A DNA stretch of 64,000 nt, from the NCBI GenBank assembly GCA_964553795.1, contig CAZKMR010000005.1:42690-106689 (forward strand), given 5' to 3'. The notes beneath the pieces are model-generated. The model was not told the DNA's origin. It saw only the letters and a list, made by a program, of their open reading frames with translations, and made no database searches. Shown piece by piece: positions 9,190 to 18,010 of the stretch. The stretch comes from JADLHS01 sp964553795 (GTDB lineage: Bacteria; Verrucomicrobiota; Verrucomicrobiia; Limisphaerales; JADLHS01). The position numbers were made by a program, and so were the translations under genes. Within the stretch, counting starts at the first letter, position 1, and each line of letters begins with the position of its first letter.

Positions 9190-10023
9190 TTACTTCTCCG
9201 AGTTGTGTTCGTTGCGACCCGTCGCCATGAACTGCGCATGCGCCAGCGCGGCCACCAACGACACTCCGCCAATCACATTTCCAATCAACGTCGGCACGAT
9301 GTATCCGCCCAGACTCCGGCCGATCCCGATTTCTCCCGTGGCGACGAGATAAAAACTCTCGATGCCACTGGCGATGATGTGCGGAAATCCGCCCAGCCCG
9401 ACGAGGTAACTGATGATGATGATCACCCAGACGCGCGCGGTTTCGGCGAAGGGCATCAGCCAAACCATCATCGCGATCAACCAGCCCGCCACGATGGCGC
9501 GTAACAACGTCGTGCCGAAGGACAGGTCCAGCGTTTCGCGGGCAATCTCGGCGCAGGCCGCCCGTACTTCGGCGCTGACCAGTTCGGTGTGACCCACCGC
9601 CAGGGCCAGCAGAAAACCGCCGACCAGATTTGTCGCCAGCACCACCGCCCATAATCGTCCCACGTTCCAGAGCATTCCAGGCGACGGTTCTTTCAACAGC
9701 GGCAGAACCGGCGTCAGCGTGTTCTCGGTGAACAGTTGTTGTCGCCCAAGAATGACAATGAGGAATCCCACGGTGTAACCGAGCTTGCTCAGCAGCGGCC
9801 GCCATTCGGCCTCGGGTAAATGAATGACCAGCATCGCCTGCACGATCATCGAGAAGCCCATGGACAATCCCGCCGCCAGCCCGGACCACGCCAGACTCGC
9901 GCTGTCGCGCTTCAACTCGTGATCGGCCTCCTCGTAGATGGCTTGATACACGACCTCGCCCGGGGGCGCGGTGCGGCGATAAATTTCCTTCCGCTCCTGC
10001 TCCAGTCTGAAGTTTTCTTCCAT
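9190..10023 (-). CDS. Formate/nitrite transporter (FNT) family channel, YfdC-like
   Basis: A 277-residue membrane protein with about six TM helices and a cytoplasmic N-terminus (ERKEIYRRTAPPGEVVYQAI). GRQQLFTENTLTPVLPLL and FPHIIASGIESFYLVATGE are hallmarks of the FNT superfamily, close to the YfdC branch. Members conduct formate, nitrite, hydrosulfide or acetate-like anions. It follows hypF by six bases and precedes the HypC-like gene by one, so it belongs to the hydrogenase operon; no formate dehydrogenase is nearby, and its substrate here is unknown. Confidence 0.85.
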   Translation of the reverse strand: MEENFRLEQERKEIYRRTAPPGEVVYQAIYEEADHELKRDSASLAWSGLAAGLSMGFSMIVQAMLVIHLPEAEWRPLLSKLGYTVGFLIVILGRQQLFTENTLTPVLPLLKEPSPGMLWNVGRLWAVVLATNLVGGFLLALAVGHTELVSAEVRAACAEIARETLDLSFGTTLLRAIVAGWLIAMMVWLMPFAETARVWVIIIISYLVGLGGFPHIIASGIESFYLVATGEIGIGRSLGGYIVPTLIGNVIGGVSLVAALAHAQFMATGRNEHNSEK

Positions 10024-10029
10024 GAGCCC

Positions 10030-12357
10030 TCATACGTTGAGCAACTCCCGCGACATTGGACCGGGTGGCGCGACGCCGCTGTTTGCTTCGCGTTGGACCG
10101 CCGCAATTTGACCCAACGCAATTCCGCCGTCGTTGGGTGGCACGCGTTGATGCCAATACGGGTGAAAGCCCTCGGCGCGCAATCGCTGCACACTGCGCTC
10201 GGTCAAATAGCGATTCTGAAAACAGCCGCCGCAAAGCGCAATGTTCTCCGTTTGCATCCGCTGCGCCACGGCTACGATGATTTCCACGAGCGTGTTATGA
10301 AACTTCGCCGCGATGGTCGCGACCGATTCGCCGCGCTGAAGTTCCGCGAGGATTTCGAGAATCATCGGCTGCCAGTTCACCACGGCGGGCGTTGCCTCGG
10401 TCAATTCGAAGGGATACGCGCCTTCCGCTTCTGGTTGCGCGATGAATTCCAATTCCATCGCCGCCTGACCTTCAAAACTGACGCGCTGACATAACCCCAG
10501 CAGCGCTGCGACGGCGTCGAACAAACGTCCCGCGCTGGAAGTCATGGGCGCATTGACGCCGCGCGCCATAGCCTGACGCAGGAGCAGTAATTCGTTCGGC
10601 GAAAAATCGGCAATGGGTTGCAAGTCGCGCCGTTCGAAAGCCGCGTCGCCAAGCAATTCATAGAGCAGGCCGAGCGCGGTGCGACGCGGTTGTTTGATGG
10701 CCGCTTCGCCACCGGGAAGCGGGAACGCGCGCAGATGCGCCACGCGCCGGACGGCTTGTTCCTCCGCGAGGAAAAACTCGCCGCCCCAGATTGTCCCATC
10801 GAGCCCATAGCCCGTGCCGTCCCAGGAAACGCCGAGCACAGGCGGTTCAAGTGCGTTGTCCGCCATGCACGAGAGCACATGGGCGACGTGATGTTGCACG
10901 GACTTCAGCGGCACGCCCAATTCCGCCGCGTGTTTGGTCGAGAGATACTCCGGGTGCGCATCGCATGCGACGACCGTGGGCACAGCTTCATAAAGCCGTT
11001 GGAAATCCGTCACCACGCGACGGAATGCCTCAAGGGCCTGCGGCGTTTCGAGGTCGCCGATGTGCTGGCTGAGGAAGACATCGTTGCCCACGCTGAGCGC
11101 GACGGAATTCTTCAAGTGCGCGCCCACGGCGAGAATGGGCGCGAAATCTGGATTCGCGCTTTCGGACTTCAGTGAGATGGGCAGTGGCGCGTAGCCGCGG
11201 GCGCGACGCAGGATTTGTTCCCGCCCCAACAACACGCGCGTCACGGAGTCATCCACGTGCCGCACGATGGGTCGGTTGTGAACAAGGAATGCATCCGCAA
11301 TGCCGCGCAACCGTTCCGCCGCATCGTGTTCTTCGATGCAAATCGGTTCGTCACTGCGATTACCGCTCGTGGCCACAACCGGGAAGCCGAGTTGCCACAA
11401 CAAAATGTGATGGAGTGGCGAATACGGCAGCATCACGCCGAGATGACGATTGCGCGGCGCGACGGAAACGGCGACAGAATCGCTCCAAGCTTGGCGCTCC
11501 AACAAGACAATTGGCGCTTCTGGCGAGCACAACAGCCGCTCCTCCGCGTCATTGATGTGACAGGCCGTTCGCGTCGCTTCCAGGGACGGAAACATCACGG
11601 CCAGCGGTTTGGCTTCGCGTTGTTTGCGGGCGCGCAATCGCCGCACTGCCTCTTCGTTGCGCGCATCCACCAGCAATTGAAAACCGCCAATGCCCTTCAA
11701 CGCCAGAATCCGCCCGAGCCGCAGTTCCCGGATCGCTCCGAACAACGCGTCCGTGCGCTGGCCCGCGATGCGCCCGGCGGCATCCCAGAGTTCCAGTTGC
11801 GGGCCGCACGCGGGACAGGCATTGGGCTGGGCGTGGAAACGACGGTTGGCCGGATCGCGATATTCCTGCTCGCAGTCGGGGCACATGACGAACCGCTTCA
11901 TCGAAGTGTTGGGCCGGTCATAGGGGAGCGATTCGATGATGCTGAAGCGCGGGCCGCAGTTCGTGCAATTTGTGAACGGATAAAGATAGCGGCGGTTGTT
12001 GGGGTCGAAAATCTCGTGGCGGCAATCGGCACACGTCGCGAGATCCGGCAGAATCAGCGTCCGTTTCGCGTCGTGACCGTTGCTCTCGCGAATCTCGAAG
12101 TCATCGTAACCGGCGGGATCGAGGAAGGAGGATTCCAGGCTTTGCACGAGGGAGCGGGGTGGCCTTTCCAGGTCCAAGCGCCGCAGAAAATCCGTCAGGC
12201 GCGGGCGTTCGCCCTCCGCCTCGATGCAGACGCCTTGCGCCGAATTGCACACCCAGCCGCGCAGGCGCAGTTCCGAAGCGAGGCGATAGACGAACGGTCG
12301 AAAGCCAACGCCCTGCACTGCGCCGCGCACCATCACTTTGATTCGCTCGTGATTCAT
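10030..12357 (-). CDS. hypF: Carbamoyltransferase HypF
   Basis: A 775-residue protein with the full HypF order: acylphosphatase domain (VRGAVQGVGFRPFVYRLA near residue 8), two zinc-finger halves each with paired CxxC (CADC..CTNC and CPDC..CPAC, about 105-185), a YrdC-like domain (about 200-385), and a Kae1-like carbamoyltransferase domain (VQHHVAHVLSCMADN, GVSWDGTGYG, CGGCFQNRYL). It makes the thiocarbamate on HypE from carbamoyl phosphate and ATP. The start at 12357 overlaps the nickel transporter stop by ATGA; a 110-residue in-frame extension upstream runs through that gene and was rejected. Confidence 0.96.
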   Translation of the reverse strand: MNHERIKVMVRGAVQGVGFRPFVYRLASELRLRGWVCNSAQGVCIEAEGERPRLTDFLRRLDLERPPRSLVQSLESSFLDPAGYDDFEIRESNGHDAKRTLILPDLATCADCRHEIFDPNNRRYLYPFTNCTNCGPRFSIIESLPYDRPNTSMKRFVMCPDCEQEYRDPANRRFHAQPNACPACGPQLELWDAAGRIAGQRTDALFGAIRELRLGRILALKGIGGFQLLVDARNEEAVRRLRARKQREAKPLAVMFPSLEATRTACHINDAEERLLCSPEAPIVLLERQAWSDSVAVSVAPRNRHLGVMLPYSPLHHILLWQLGFPVVATSGNRSDEPICIEEHDAAERLRGIADAFLVHNRPIVRHVDDSVTRVLLGREQILRRARGYAPLPISLKSESANPDFAPILAVGAHLKNSVALSVGNDVFLSQHIGDLETPQALEAFRRVVTDFQRLYEAVPTVVACDAHPEYLSTKHAAELGVPLKSVQHHVAHVLSCMADNALEPPVLGVSWDGTGYGLDGTIWGGEFFLAEEQAVRRVAHLRAFPLPGGEAAIKQPRRTALGLLYELLGDAAFERRDLQPIADFSPNELLLLRQAMARGVNAPMTSSAGRLFDAVAALLGLCQRVSFEGQAAMELEFIAQPEAEGAYPFELTEATPAVVNWQPMILEILAELQRGESVATIAAKFHNTLVEIIVAVAQRMQTENIALCGGCFQNRYLTERSVQRLRAEGFHPYWHQRVPPNDGGIALGQIAAVQREANSGVAPPGPMSRELLNV

Positions 12358-13145
12358 TTGATGAACAAGCCCTGCACAAAACCGATTTCGTAAATCATGA
12401 ACGCGCCGAAGCCGACGCTGAGATAACCCGCCGCCAAGCCGAGTCGTTGTTGCAATACGCCTGACCGACCGGCTCGCGATGACAGAGGCCATGCGATCGC
12501 CGCGGTTACCAGCATCATCCCGGCGATTGTGCCGACACCGAACAACGCCAGATATGCCACCGCCCAGGCGGGATTCTGAATGATCGGCAACACGAGCAAC
12601 GCGACCGCCGCTGAGCCAGCCAGTCCATGCACCACGCCCACCACGAGTGGACGAATCGCCTGATAAGCCAACAACCCGCCAAAACACGAATCGAGCCGCG
12701 CCTGCGGCGTTTCGTGTTCGGCGTGCCCGTGCGTTTCCAAGTCGTGTCCGTGCGGATGGTCATGGACGTAATCGCCGTGCTGGTGCGGATGTGAATGGGG
12801 TTGAATTTCGTTAGCGTTTCCCGCGCGACGAAACAATGGCCGCAAGCCGCGATTAAATGTCTTCAGATTCCAAAACCCCAGCAGGACCAGCATGACGCCC
12901 ACCGAGAATTCCAGGCTCAAGCCCAGTCGCGGCGGAATGACGAGGCCGAAGAAAACAATCGCGCCGCCGACGATCATCACGGTGAATGTGTGGCCGAGTC
13001 CCCACACCGCGCCGAGCCACGCCGCTTTGCGGGGCGCGCGCTCCCGGCTGACAATGGTCGAGACGGCGATGACGTGATCCGCGTCGGTGGCATGACGCAT
13101 CCCGAGGAAAAACCCGAGACAGACGATGGAAAGCAGTGAGAGCAT
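12354..13145 (-). CDS. Nickel/cobalt transporter of the NiCoT/UreH type with His-rich loop
   Basis: A 263-residue membrane protein. Helix 1 carries the metal-binding signature GMRHATDADHVIAVSTI (HX4DH-type) of nickel/cobalt permeases. Six or so TM helices are visible. Between helices 3 and 4 (about residues 112-145) is a His- and Asp-rich loop with many HxH pairs, which could bind Ni2+. It lies between the NifU-like gene and hypF in the hydrogenase run, so nickel uptake for the hydrogenase is the likely job. Confidence 0.87.
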   Translation of the reverse strand: MLSLLSIVCLGFFLGMRHATDADHVIAVSTIVSRERAPRKAAWLGAVWGLGHTFTVMIVGGAIVFFGLVIPPRLGLSLEFSVGVMLVLLGFWNLKTFNRGLRPLFRRAGNANEIQPHSHPHQHGDYVHDHPHGHDLETHGHAEHETPQARLDSCFGGLLAYQAIRPLVVGVVHGLAGSAAVALLVLPIIQNPAWAVAYLALFGVGTIAGMMLVTAAIAWPLSSRAGRSGVLQQRLGLAAGYLSVGFGAFMIYEIGFVQGLFIK

Positions 13146-13151
13146 AGTTCA

Positions 13152-13736
13152 TTAGGTCGCGAGACATGGACCGGGCGCGGGTGCTTCGGGCTGCGGATTC
13201 ACACCTTCGACTTCAAAACCCACGAGATCAGGACAGGCTTCTTCGATAACCTGCCGCACGGCGAGTTCCAGCGTCATGGAGGAAGACGGACAACTCTTGC
13301 ACGTGCCCTGCAATCGCAGTCGCGCGACGTCATCGCGCAGTTCGATCAATTCCACGTTCCCGCCATGGCTTTGCAGGTAAGGACGAATCTTGTCGAGCGC
13401 GCCGCGCAAGCGCGCTTCCAAACTCACCGGATGCAGTCCGTGAATGAGCAACAGCCCGCGCACGAGTTTGTCGTGAACCAGCGCGTCGCGGACCTTCGTG
13501 CCTTCCGCTCCGGCGTTCTTTGTCAGTTGCAGAATCCGCGCGAGCCCATCGCCATAAAGCGCGAGCAGGGATTGCAGACATTCCTGCATCAGCGCGCGCG
13601 ACTCGGGATCGGCCACCGCCTCAATGCGGTCCACGAGTTCCTGAATACGTTTGCCCTGGCGGTTCGCGTCGCCACGCGGTTGCGGTGCGCCGTTTGCGCC
13701 CGTTTCGATTCTAGGTTCGCTCAAAGTCGCATTCAT
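13152..13736 (-). CDS. NifU-like Fe-S scaffold domain protein
   Basis: A 194-residue protein. The N-terminal half (30-110) is helical and has no clear family; the C-terminal half (about 112-180) is a NifU C-terminal domain with IRPYLQSHGGNVELIEL and the CKSCPSSSMTLE motif carrying the CxxC pair that holds a transient [4Fe-4S] cluster. It follows hypA by three bases. In group 1h hydrogenase loci a NifU-type protein is plausible for supplying the clusters of the small subunit; that link is inferred from position and from what I recall of actinobacterial loci. Confidence 0.87.
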   Translation of the reverse strand: MNATLSEPRIETGANGAPQPRGDANRQGKRIQELVDRIEAVADPESRALMQECLQSLLALYGDGLARILQLTKNAGAEGTKVRDALVHDKLVRGLLLIHGLHPVSLEARLRGALDKIRPYLQSHGGNVELIELRDDVARLRLQGTCKSCPSSSMTLELAVRQVIEEACPDLVGFEVEGVNPQPEAPAPGPCLAT

Positions 13737-13739
13737 GAT

Positions 13740-14135
13740 TCAACTCGACCGCGCCAGGGGTTTGGATTTGTCGAACAACACGGATTTGATTTCGCATTCA
13801 TGTCCTTGCGTGGCTTCGGCGGCGCGACCGCAATGCGGACATTGCAACGTCGGAATGGTCGTGCCGGCGAGCGCGCCGTCCCAGTATTTGGGCGGACCGT
13901 TGTAGGCGCAGTGCTGGCAATGCACCACCGCCGTGACCAGCTCAATTTCCAGCACCGCCTTTTCCAGCACCGTCTCGCGCGTGATGGAATTGAAACAAAA
14001 CCGCAGTTGCTCGGCTTCGACGCACGTCAGTTCGCCGACGCGCAGACGCACCTTCAACACTTCTCCCGCCGCGTGCGTTTCGGTGAACTCCCGAACGCTC
14101 TCGACGATCTGCGTGGCGAGAGAAAACTCGTGCAT
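13740..14135 (-). CDS. hypA: Hydrogenase nickel incorporation protein HypA
   Basis: A 131-residue protein starting MHEFSLA, with the N-terminal Met-His-Glu that binds nickel. A zinc site of two CxxC pairs (CQHC and CPHC) is separated by about 24 residues, somewhat longer than usual, and the C-terminal tail is also extended, so the protein exceeds the common 113-120 residues. HypA delivers Ni2+ with HypB. The start at 14135 is ten bases after hypB; the in-frame extension to 14183 lies within hypB. Confidence 0.95.
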   Translation of the reverse strand: MHEFSLATQIVESVREFTETHAAGEVLKVRLRVGELTCVEAEQLRFCFNSITRETVLEKAVLEIELVTAVVHCQHCAYNGPPKYWDGALAGTTIPTLQCPHCGRAAEATQGHECEIKSVLFDKSKPLARSS

Positions 14136-14145
14136 GACGCGTCCT

Positions 14146-14829
14146 TCAAATGGCCAGCAGCGCGGCGGCAACGTCCTCGACACCCGCCCCGGTCTTGCAA
14201 CTGGTCGAGATGACCTTGATGTCCGGCTTGAGCTTGTGAACGTCGCGGGTGAGTTCTTCGATGCTCACGTCCATCGCCTCAGCAAGGTCGGTCTTGTTGA
14301 TCACGACAATCTGTGACCCGAGAAACATGTGCGGATGTTTCTTCACCATGTATGGCCCTTCGGTGACGCTGACGACGACCACGCGCGCCTTCGAGCCCAG
14401 CGGGAATTCGGCAGGGCAGATCAGATTGCCGATGTTCTCGATGAAAATCAGACTGGTCTGGCTGAGATCGATTTTGTCCAGCGCCTTGGTCACGAGATTG
14501 GCATCGAGATGACAACCATTCACCGTCGCGATTTGCACCACTGGCACGCCCAATCGCGCAATAGCTTCGGCATCCGAGCTGATCGTGGCGTCGCCGTTGA
14601 ACACGGCTACCCCAACGCGGTCCTTGAGCATTTCCGTGAGCCGGGTGATCAACGTGGTCTTGCCCGAGCCGATTGCGCCCATGAAATCAATCGCCGTGAT
14701 GCCGTGCTTATCGAGCCGATCGCGATTCTGCCGGGCGATTTTGGCGTTGGCTTCGAGCAGGCTGTGTTCGAGTTCGATGTCGTAGATTTCCTCGGGTGAG
14801 GCTTCGATGGTGGGTATTGTGGTGGTCAT
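14146..14829 (-). CDS. hypB: Hydrogenase nickel incorporation GTPase HypB
   Basis: A 227-residue SIMIBI GTPase. P-loop GAIGSGKTT at 51-59, NGDATISSDAE, the metal-bridging NGCHLD, the ENIGNLICPAEF segment and NKTDL guanine specificity motif are all present. The N-terminus has neither a His-rich nickel store nor the CxxGCxC high-affinity nickel site seen in some HypBs. The start at 14829 is 14 bases after hhyL; a 37-residue extension runs back into hhyL and is not family-like. Confidence 0.96.
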   Translation of the reverse strand: MTTTIPTIEASPEEIYDIELEHSLLEANAKIARQNRDRLDKHGITAIDFMGAIGSGKTTLITRLTEMLKDRVGVAVFNGDATISSDAEAIARLGVPVVQIATVNGCHLDANLVTKALDKIDLSQTSLIFIENIGNLICPAEFPLGSKARVVVVSVTEGPYMVKKHPHMFLGSQIVVINKTDLAEAMDVSIEELTRDVHKLKPDIKVISTSCKTGAGVEDVAAALLAI

Positions 14830-14843
14830 AAGTTGTTGGGGGG

Positions 14844-16676
14844 TTATTTCTTCGCCAATCCCATCAGCGCCGTCGGCGTGTGCATTTCCTTCAACACTTT
14901 CCCGCCGCCGAGATACATGTGGACGCCGCACGGCAGGCACGGATCGAAACTGCGCACCGCGCGCATGATGTCGATGCCCTTGAATTTGTCCGGACCGTTC
15001 TCTTCAAAGATGGGCGTATTCTGCACCGCGTCTTCGTATGGGCCAGGCGTGCCGTAGCTATCACGCGGATTTGCGTTCCACGGTGTCGGTGGATACGGAT
15101 GATAGTTCGCCACCTTCTTGTTGCGAATGACGAGGTGATGCGACAACACGCCACGCACAGCTTCGTGGAAACCGCAACCGATCGCTTCGTCTGGCACTTC
15201 AAACGGAGTGAACGTCTGCGTTTTGCCGGTGTGCACCAACTTCATTGCCTTCTCGATGCAATACATGGCGACAGCCGCGGCATAAGCCTGGAAATAGGTT
15301 CGCGCCCGGTCGCGCTCAATGGCGTTGCTCCATTTGGGAATCTTCCATTCGAATTCGACTTCCGGCTTCAGTGCGGTTTTTGGGAGACGAATTTTCACGC
15401 TGTTGCCGGTGGCTTTCACGTAGCCAATGTCCACCAGGTTCGCCAGCGCCGTTGCCCAGAGCCGCGCAATCGGTCCGCCGCCGGTGTCGAGCGCGAGATG
15501 ATCTCCGGTGCGCCCGTCGTACCAGCGCGGCGACATCACCCAGGTGTAATTACCTTTGAAGTCGCGCTTCTGCGGCTTCGGAATCGTGGTTTGATTCCAC
15601 GGATGCCGTTTGTCCACCGGATTGCCGAGCGGATCAGTCTTCACGAACATTTCGCCGCTGCCATTCTCAGCCCAGTCTTCGTAATAAGATGAGCCGAGCA
15701 GAATGCGGATACCGAGATTGATGTCCACGAGATTGGTCGTGACGAGCTTGCCGTCCACTACGACGCCGGGCGTGACGAACATTGCGCGTCCCCAGTTCTC
15801 CATCGTCTTGTAGCCGTAGTCGCAGACGTCCGGGTCTTGGAACGAACCCCAGCAGCCGAGCAGCACGCGGCGTTGGCCGACTTTCTCGTAACCGGGCAGC
15901 GCTTCGTAAAAGAAATCAAAGAGGTCGTCGTGCAACGGCACACAACGTTTCATGAACTCCATGTATTTGGTGAGGCGCACGAGATAATCCGTGAACACTT
16001 GAATCGAAGGCACCGTGCCCACGCCGCCCGGATAGAGTGTGGACGGATGCACATGGCGGCCTTCCATCAGGCAGAACATCTCGCGGGTGTAGCGACTGAC
16101 CTGCAACGTCTCGCGATAGAATTCGCCCTCGAACGGATTCAGCGCCGTCATGATGTCCGCGATGGTGCGATAGCCGTGGTCCTTCGCGTGCGGCGCTTCC
16201 GTCTTGGTGGCCTTCTCCCAAACACCGGGATTGGTCTCCTTGACCATCTTTTCGCAGAAGTCCACGCCGACGAGGTTGTCCTGAAAAATGTTGTGATCGA
16301 ACATGTATTCCGCTGCCTCGCCCAGATTGATGATCCATTCCGCGAGCGGTGGCGGCTTGATGCCGTAAGCCATGTTCTGCGCATAGACCGAGCACGTCGC
16401 GTGATTGTCGCCGCAGATGCCACAAATACGACTCGTGATAAAGTGCGTGTCACGCGGGTCTTTGTTCTGCATGAAGATGCTGTAACCGCGGAAAATGGAC
16501 GAGGTGCTGTAGCACTCGACGACTTTTTTCGCCGCGAAATCTATCTTCGTATAGATGCCCAGACTGCCGACGATGCGCGTGATGGGATCCCACGACATCT
16601 CGACGAGGTTGCCGCCGCCGGTTGGCGTAATGGGCCGTGCCTGAGCTTTAGGTGGTGGTTCAGCGATGCCTGGCAT
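14844..16676 (-). CDS. hhyL: Group 1h [NiFe] hydrogenase large subunit
   Basis: A 610-residue catalytic subunit. The L1 motif is RICGICGDNHATCS (Cys85, Cys88) and the L2 motif is FDPCLPCGVHMY (Cys580, Cys583, His586), giving the four Cys ligands of the NiFe centre. A 24-residue tail follows His586 and would be removed by the protease encoded upstream. GDNHATCS, MEGRHVHPSTLYPGGVG, LLGSSYYEDW and NYHPYPPTPWN match what I recall of the actinobacterial and acidobacterial group 1h enzymes, which oxidise H2 down to atmospheric levels and tolerate O2. AAAGG sits seven bases before the ATG; the small subunit gene is 42 bases upstream. Confidence 0.96.
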   Translation of the reverse strand: MPGIAEPPPKAQARPITPTGGGNLVEMSWDPITRIVGSLGIYTKIDFAAKKVVECYSTSSIFRGYSIFMQNKDPRDTHFITSRICGICGDNHATCSVYAQNMAYGIKPPPLAEWIINLGEAAEYMFDHNIFQDNLVGVDFCEKMVKETNPGVWEKATKTEAPHAKDHGYRTIADIMTALNPFEGEFYRETLQVSRYTREMFCLMEGRHVHPSTLYPGGVGTVPSIQVFTDYLVRLTKYMEFMKRCVPLHDDLFDFFYEALPGYEKVGQRRVLLGCWGSFQDPDVCDYGYKTMENWGRAMFVTPGVVVDGKLVTTNLVDINLGIRILLGSSYYEDWAENGSGEMFVKTDPLGNPVDKRHPWNQTTIPKPQKRDFKGNYTWVMSPRWYDGRTGDHLALDTGGGPIARLWATALANLVDIGYVKATGNSVKIRLPKTALKPEVEFEWKIPKWSNAIERDRARTYFQAYAAAVAMYCIEKAMKLVHTGKTQTFTPFEVPDEAIGCGFHEAVRGVLSHHLVIRNKKVANYHPYPPTPWNANPRDSYGTPGPYEDAVQNTPIFEENGPDKFKGIDIMRAVRSFDPCLPCGVHMYLGGGKVLKEMHTPTALMGLAKK

Positions 16677-16718
16677 AAGAGACCTTTCGTTTTGCAGTTG
16701 GTGTCATGTGCGGGTCAG

Positions 16719-17795
16719 TCAGTGACCGTTGCCGTTGCCGTAATGTTTGGCGTGATAACCGGTGACCAGTTCTTCCCCGGTGCGCCGCCAGCGCGGTTCT
16801 TGATTGACCGTGTGATTGGTGAGGCCGCGCAGCTTGCGAATCAAACCGCCGTAGAAGCCGCTCGCCAGTGAAGAGAGTTTCGCCCCCGGCGGCTCATCCA
16901 TGAACGGCATGAACTTGTCCGGGAATCCCGGCATCGTGCAGCCGATGCAAATGCCGCCGACGTTCGGACAGCCGCCAATGCCGTCCATCCAGCCGCGTTT
17001 GGTGACGTTGCAATTCACCACCGGCCCCCAACAACCGATCTTCACGAGACATTTGGGCGAACCGTATTCATGCGCGAAATCGCCCTGCTCATAATAACCC
17101 GCGCGATCACAACCTTCGTGAACCGTTTTGCCGAAGAGCCAGGTGGGCCGCAGTTCCTTGTCGAGCGGAATGGTCGGCGCAAGCCCCGCGACCTGATAGA
17201 GCAGATAGAGCAACGTTTCCATCATGTTGTCCGGTTGCACGGGGCAGCCGGGCACGTTGACGATGGGCAGGCCGGCCTTGGATTTCCAATTCCAGCCGAG
17301 ATAATCCGCCAGACCCATCGCCCCGGTGGGATTGCCTTCCATCGCGTGAATGCCGCCGTAAGTGGCGCACGTTCCTGCGCAGATGATCGCGGTGGCTTTC
17401 GGCGCGAGCCAATCAATCCATTGATTCGTCGTGATTGGCTGACCGGTCTTGGAGTCGGTCCCCAGCGCGGCCCAGTAACCTTCCTCCTTCAGTTTCTCGT
17501 TCGGGACAGAACCTTCGAGCACGAGCACGAACGGCTCAAGCTTTCCTTCCGCCGCCAGATGCCAGTATTTCATGAAGTCGTCCCCGACTTCGTAGGCCAG
17601 CACCGGATTGTGCAGATGTACTTTCGGCAAACCCGGAATCGCGCCCAGCACAACGTCTTCAATGCTCGGCAACGACGCGGCCGTCACCGAAACCGAATCG
17701 CCGTCGCAGCCCAGGCCGGTGGTCATCCACACGACGTGGATTTCCTTCACGGCGGGCGTGTGGTCCGCAGTCAGTTTTTCGTCTTTTGCAATCAT
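16719..17795 (-). CDS. hhyS: Group 1h [NiFe] hydrogenase small subunit
   Basis: A 358-residue electron-transfer subunit without a Tat signal, so the enzyme is probably cytoplasmic or faces the cytoplasm. The proximal-cluster motif reads TTGLGCDGDSVS: where common group 1 enzymes have CxxC, the first Cys is Gly and Asp residues follow Cys30. This fits the 3-Cys/1-Asp proximal cluster described for the Ralstonia actinobacterial-type hydrogenase. CAGTCATYGG, PGCPVQPDN, HEGCDRAG and the GCPNVGGICIGCTMPGFPD region supply the other cluster ligands. ATG 17795 has AAAGGA five bases upstream; a GTG at 17813 would place that site inside the gene. Confidence 0.95.
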   Translation of the reverse strand: MIAKDEKLTADHTPAVKEIHVVWMTTGLGCDGDSVSVTAASLPSIEDVVLGAIPGLPKVHLHNPVLAYEVGDDFMKYWHLAAEGKLEPFVLVLEGSVPNEKLKEEGYWAALGTDSKTGQPITTNQWIDWLAPKATAIICAGTCATYGGIHAMEGNPTGAMGLADYLGWNWKSKAGLPIVNVPGCPVQPDNMMETLLYLLYQVAGLAPTIPLDKELRPTWLFGKTVHEGCDRAGYYEQGDFAHEYGSPKCLVKIGCWGPVVNCNVTKRGWMDGIGGCPNVGGICIGCTMPGFPDKFMPFMDEPPGAKLSSLASGFYGGLIRKLRGLTNHTVNQEPRWRRTGEELVTGYHAKHYGNGNGH

Positions 17796-17879
17796 AGCGT
17801 TCCTTTCTTCCACCGCGCCGGGCGCGAGGGTTCGAGTTTGTCAGCGCATCGTTCGTGCTGCGGTGCAATTGCCGCCGGG

Positions 17880-17999
17880 TCACATGTTGCGGATGCGCAG
17901 GTACCGCCGCAGTTCCGCCATGTTGGCGAGCAGTGCGACGATCACGGTCAAAACAATCAATCCGGCAATGACCGTTCCAATGATGGCAGCAGTATTCAT
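17880..17999 (-). CDS. 39-aa single-TM microprotein, DUF6893-like
   Basis: This frame encodes 39 residues: a 25-residue hydrophobic helix (AAIIGTVIAGLIVLTVIVAL) and a basic end, ELRRYLRIRNM. The ATG has GAAAGGA seven bases upstream, the same leader used by hhyS and other genes here. It is 11 bases after the maturation protease and 84 before hhyS. The TM-plus-RRYLRIR-M pattern resembles small proteins called DUF6893 that I recall from actinobacteria. It might tether or stabilise the hydrogenase at the membrane, which otherwise lacks an anchor; that is inference. Confidence 0.75.
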   Translation of the reverse strand: MNTAAIIGTVIAGLIVLTVIVALLANMAELRRYLRIRNM

Positions 18000-18010
18000 A
18001 TTGATTCCTT

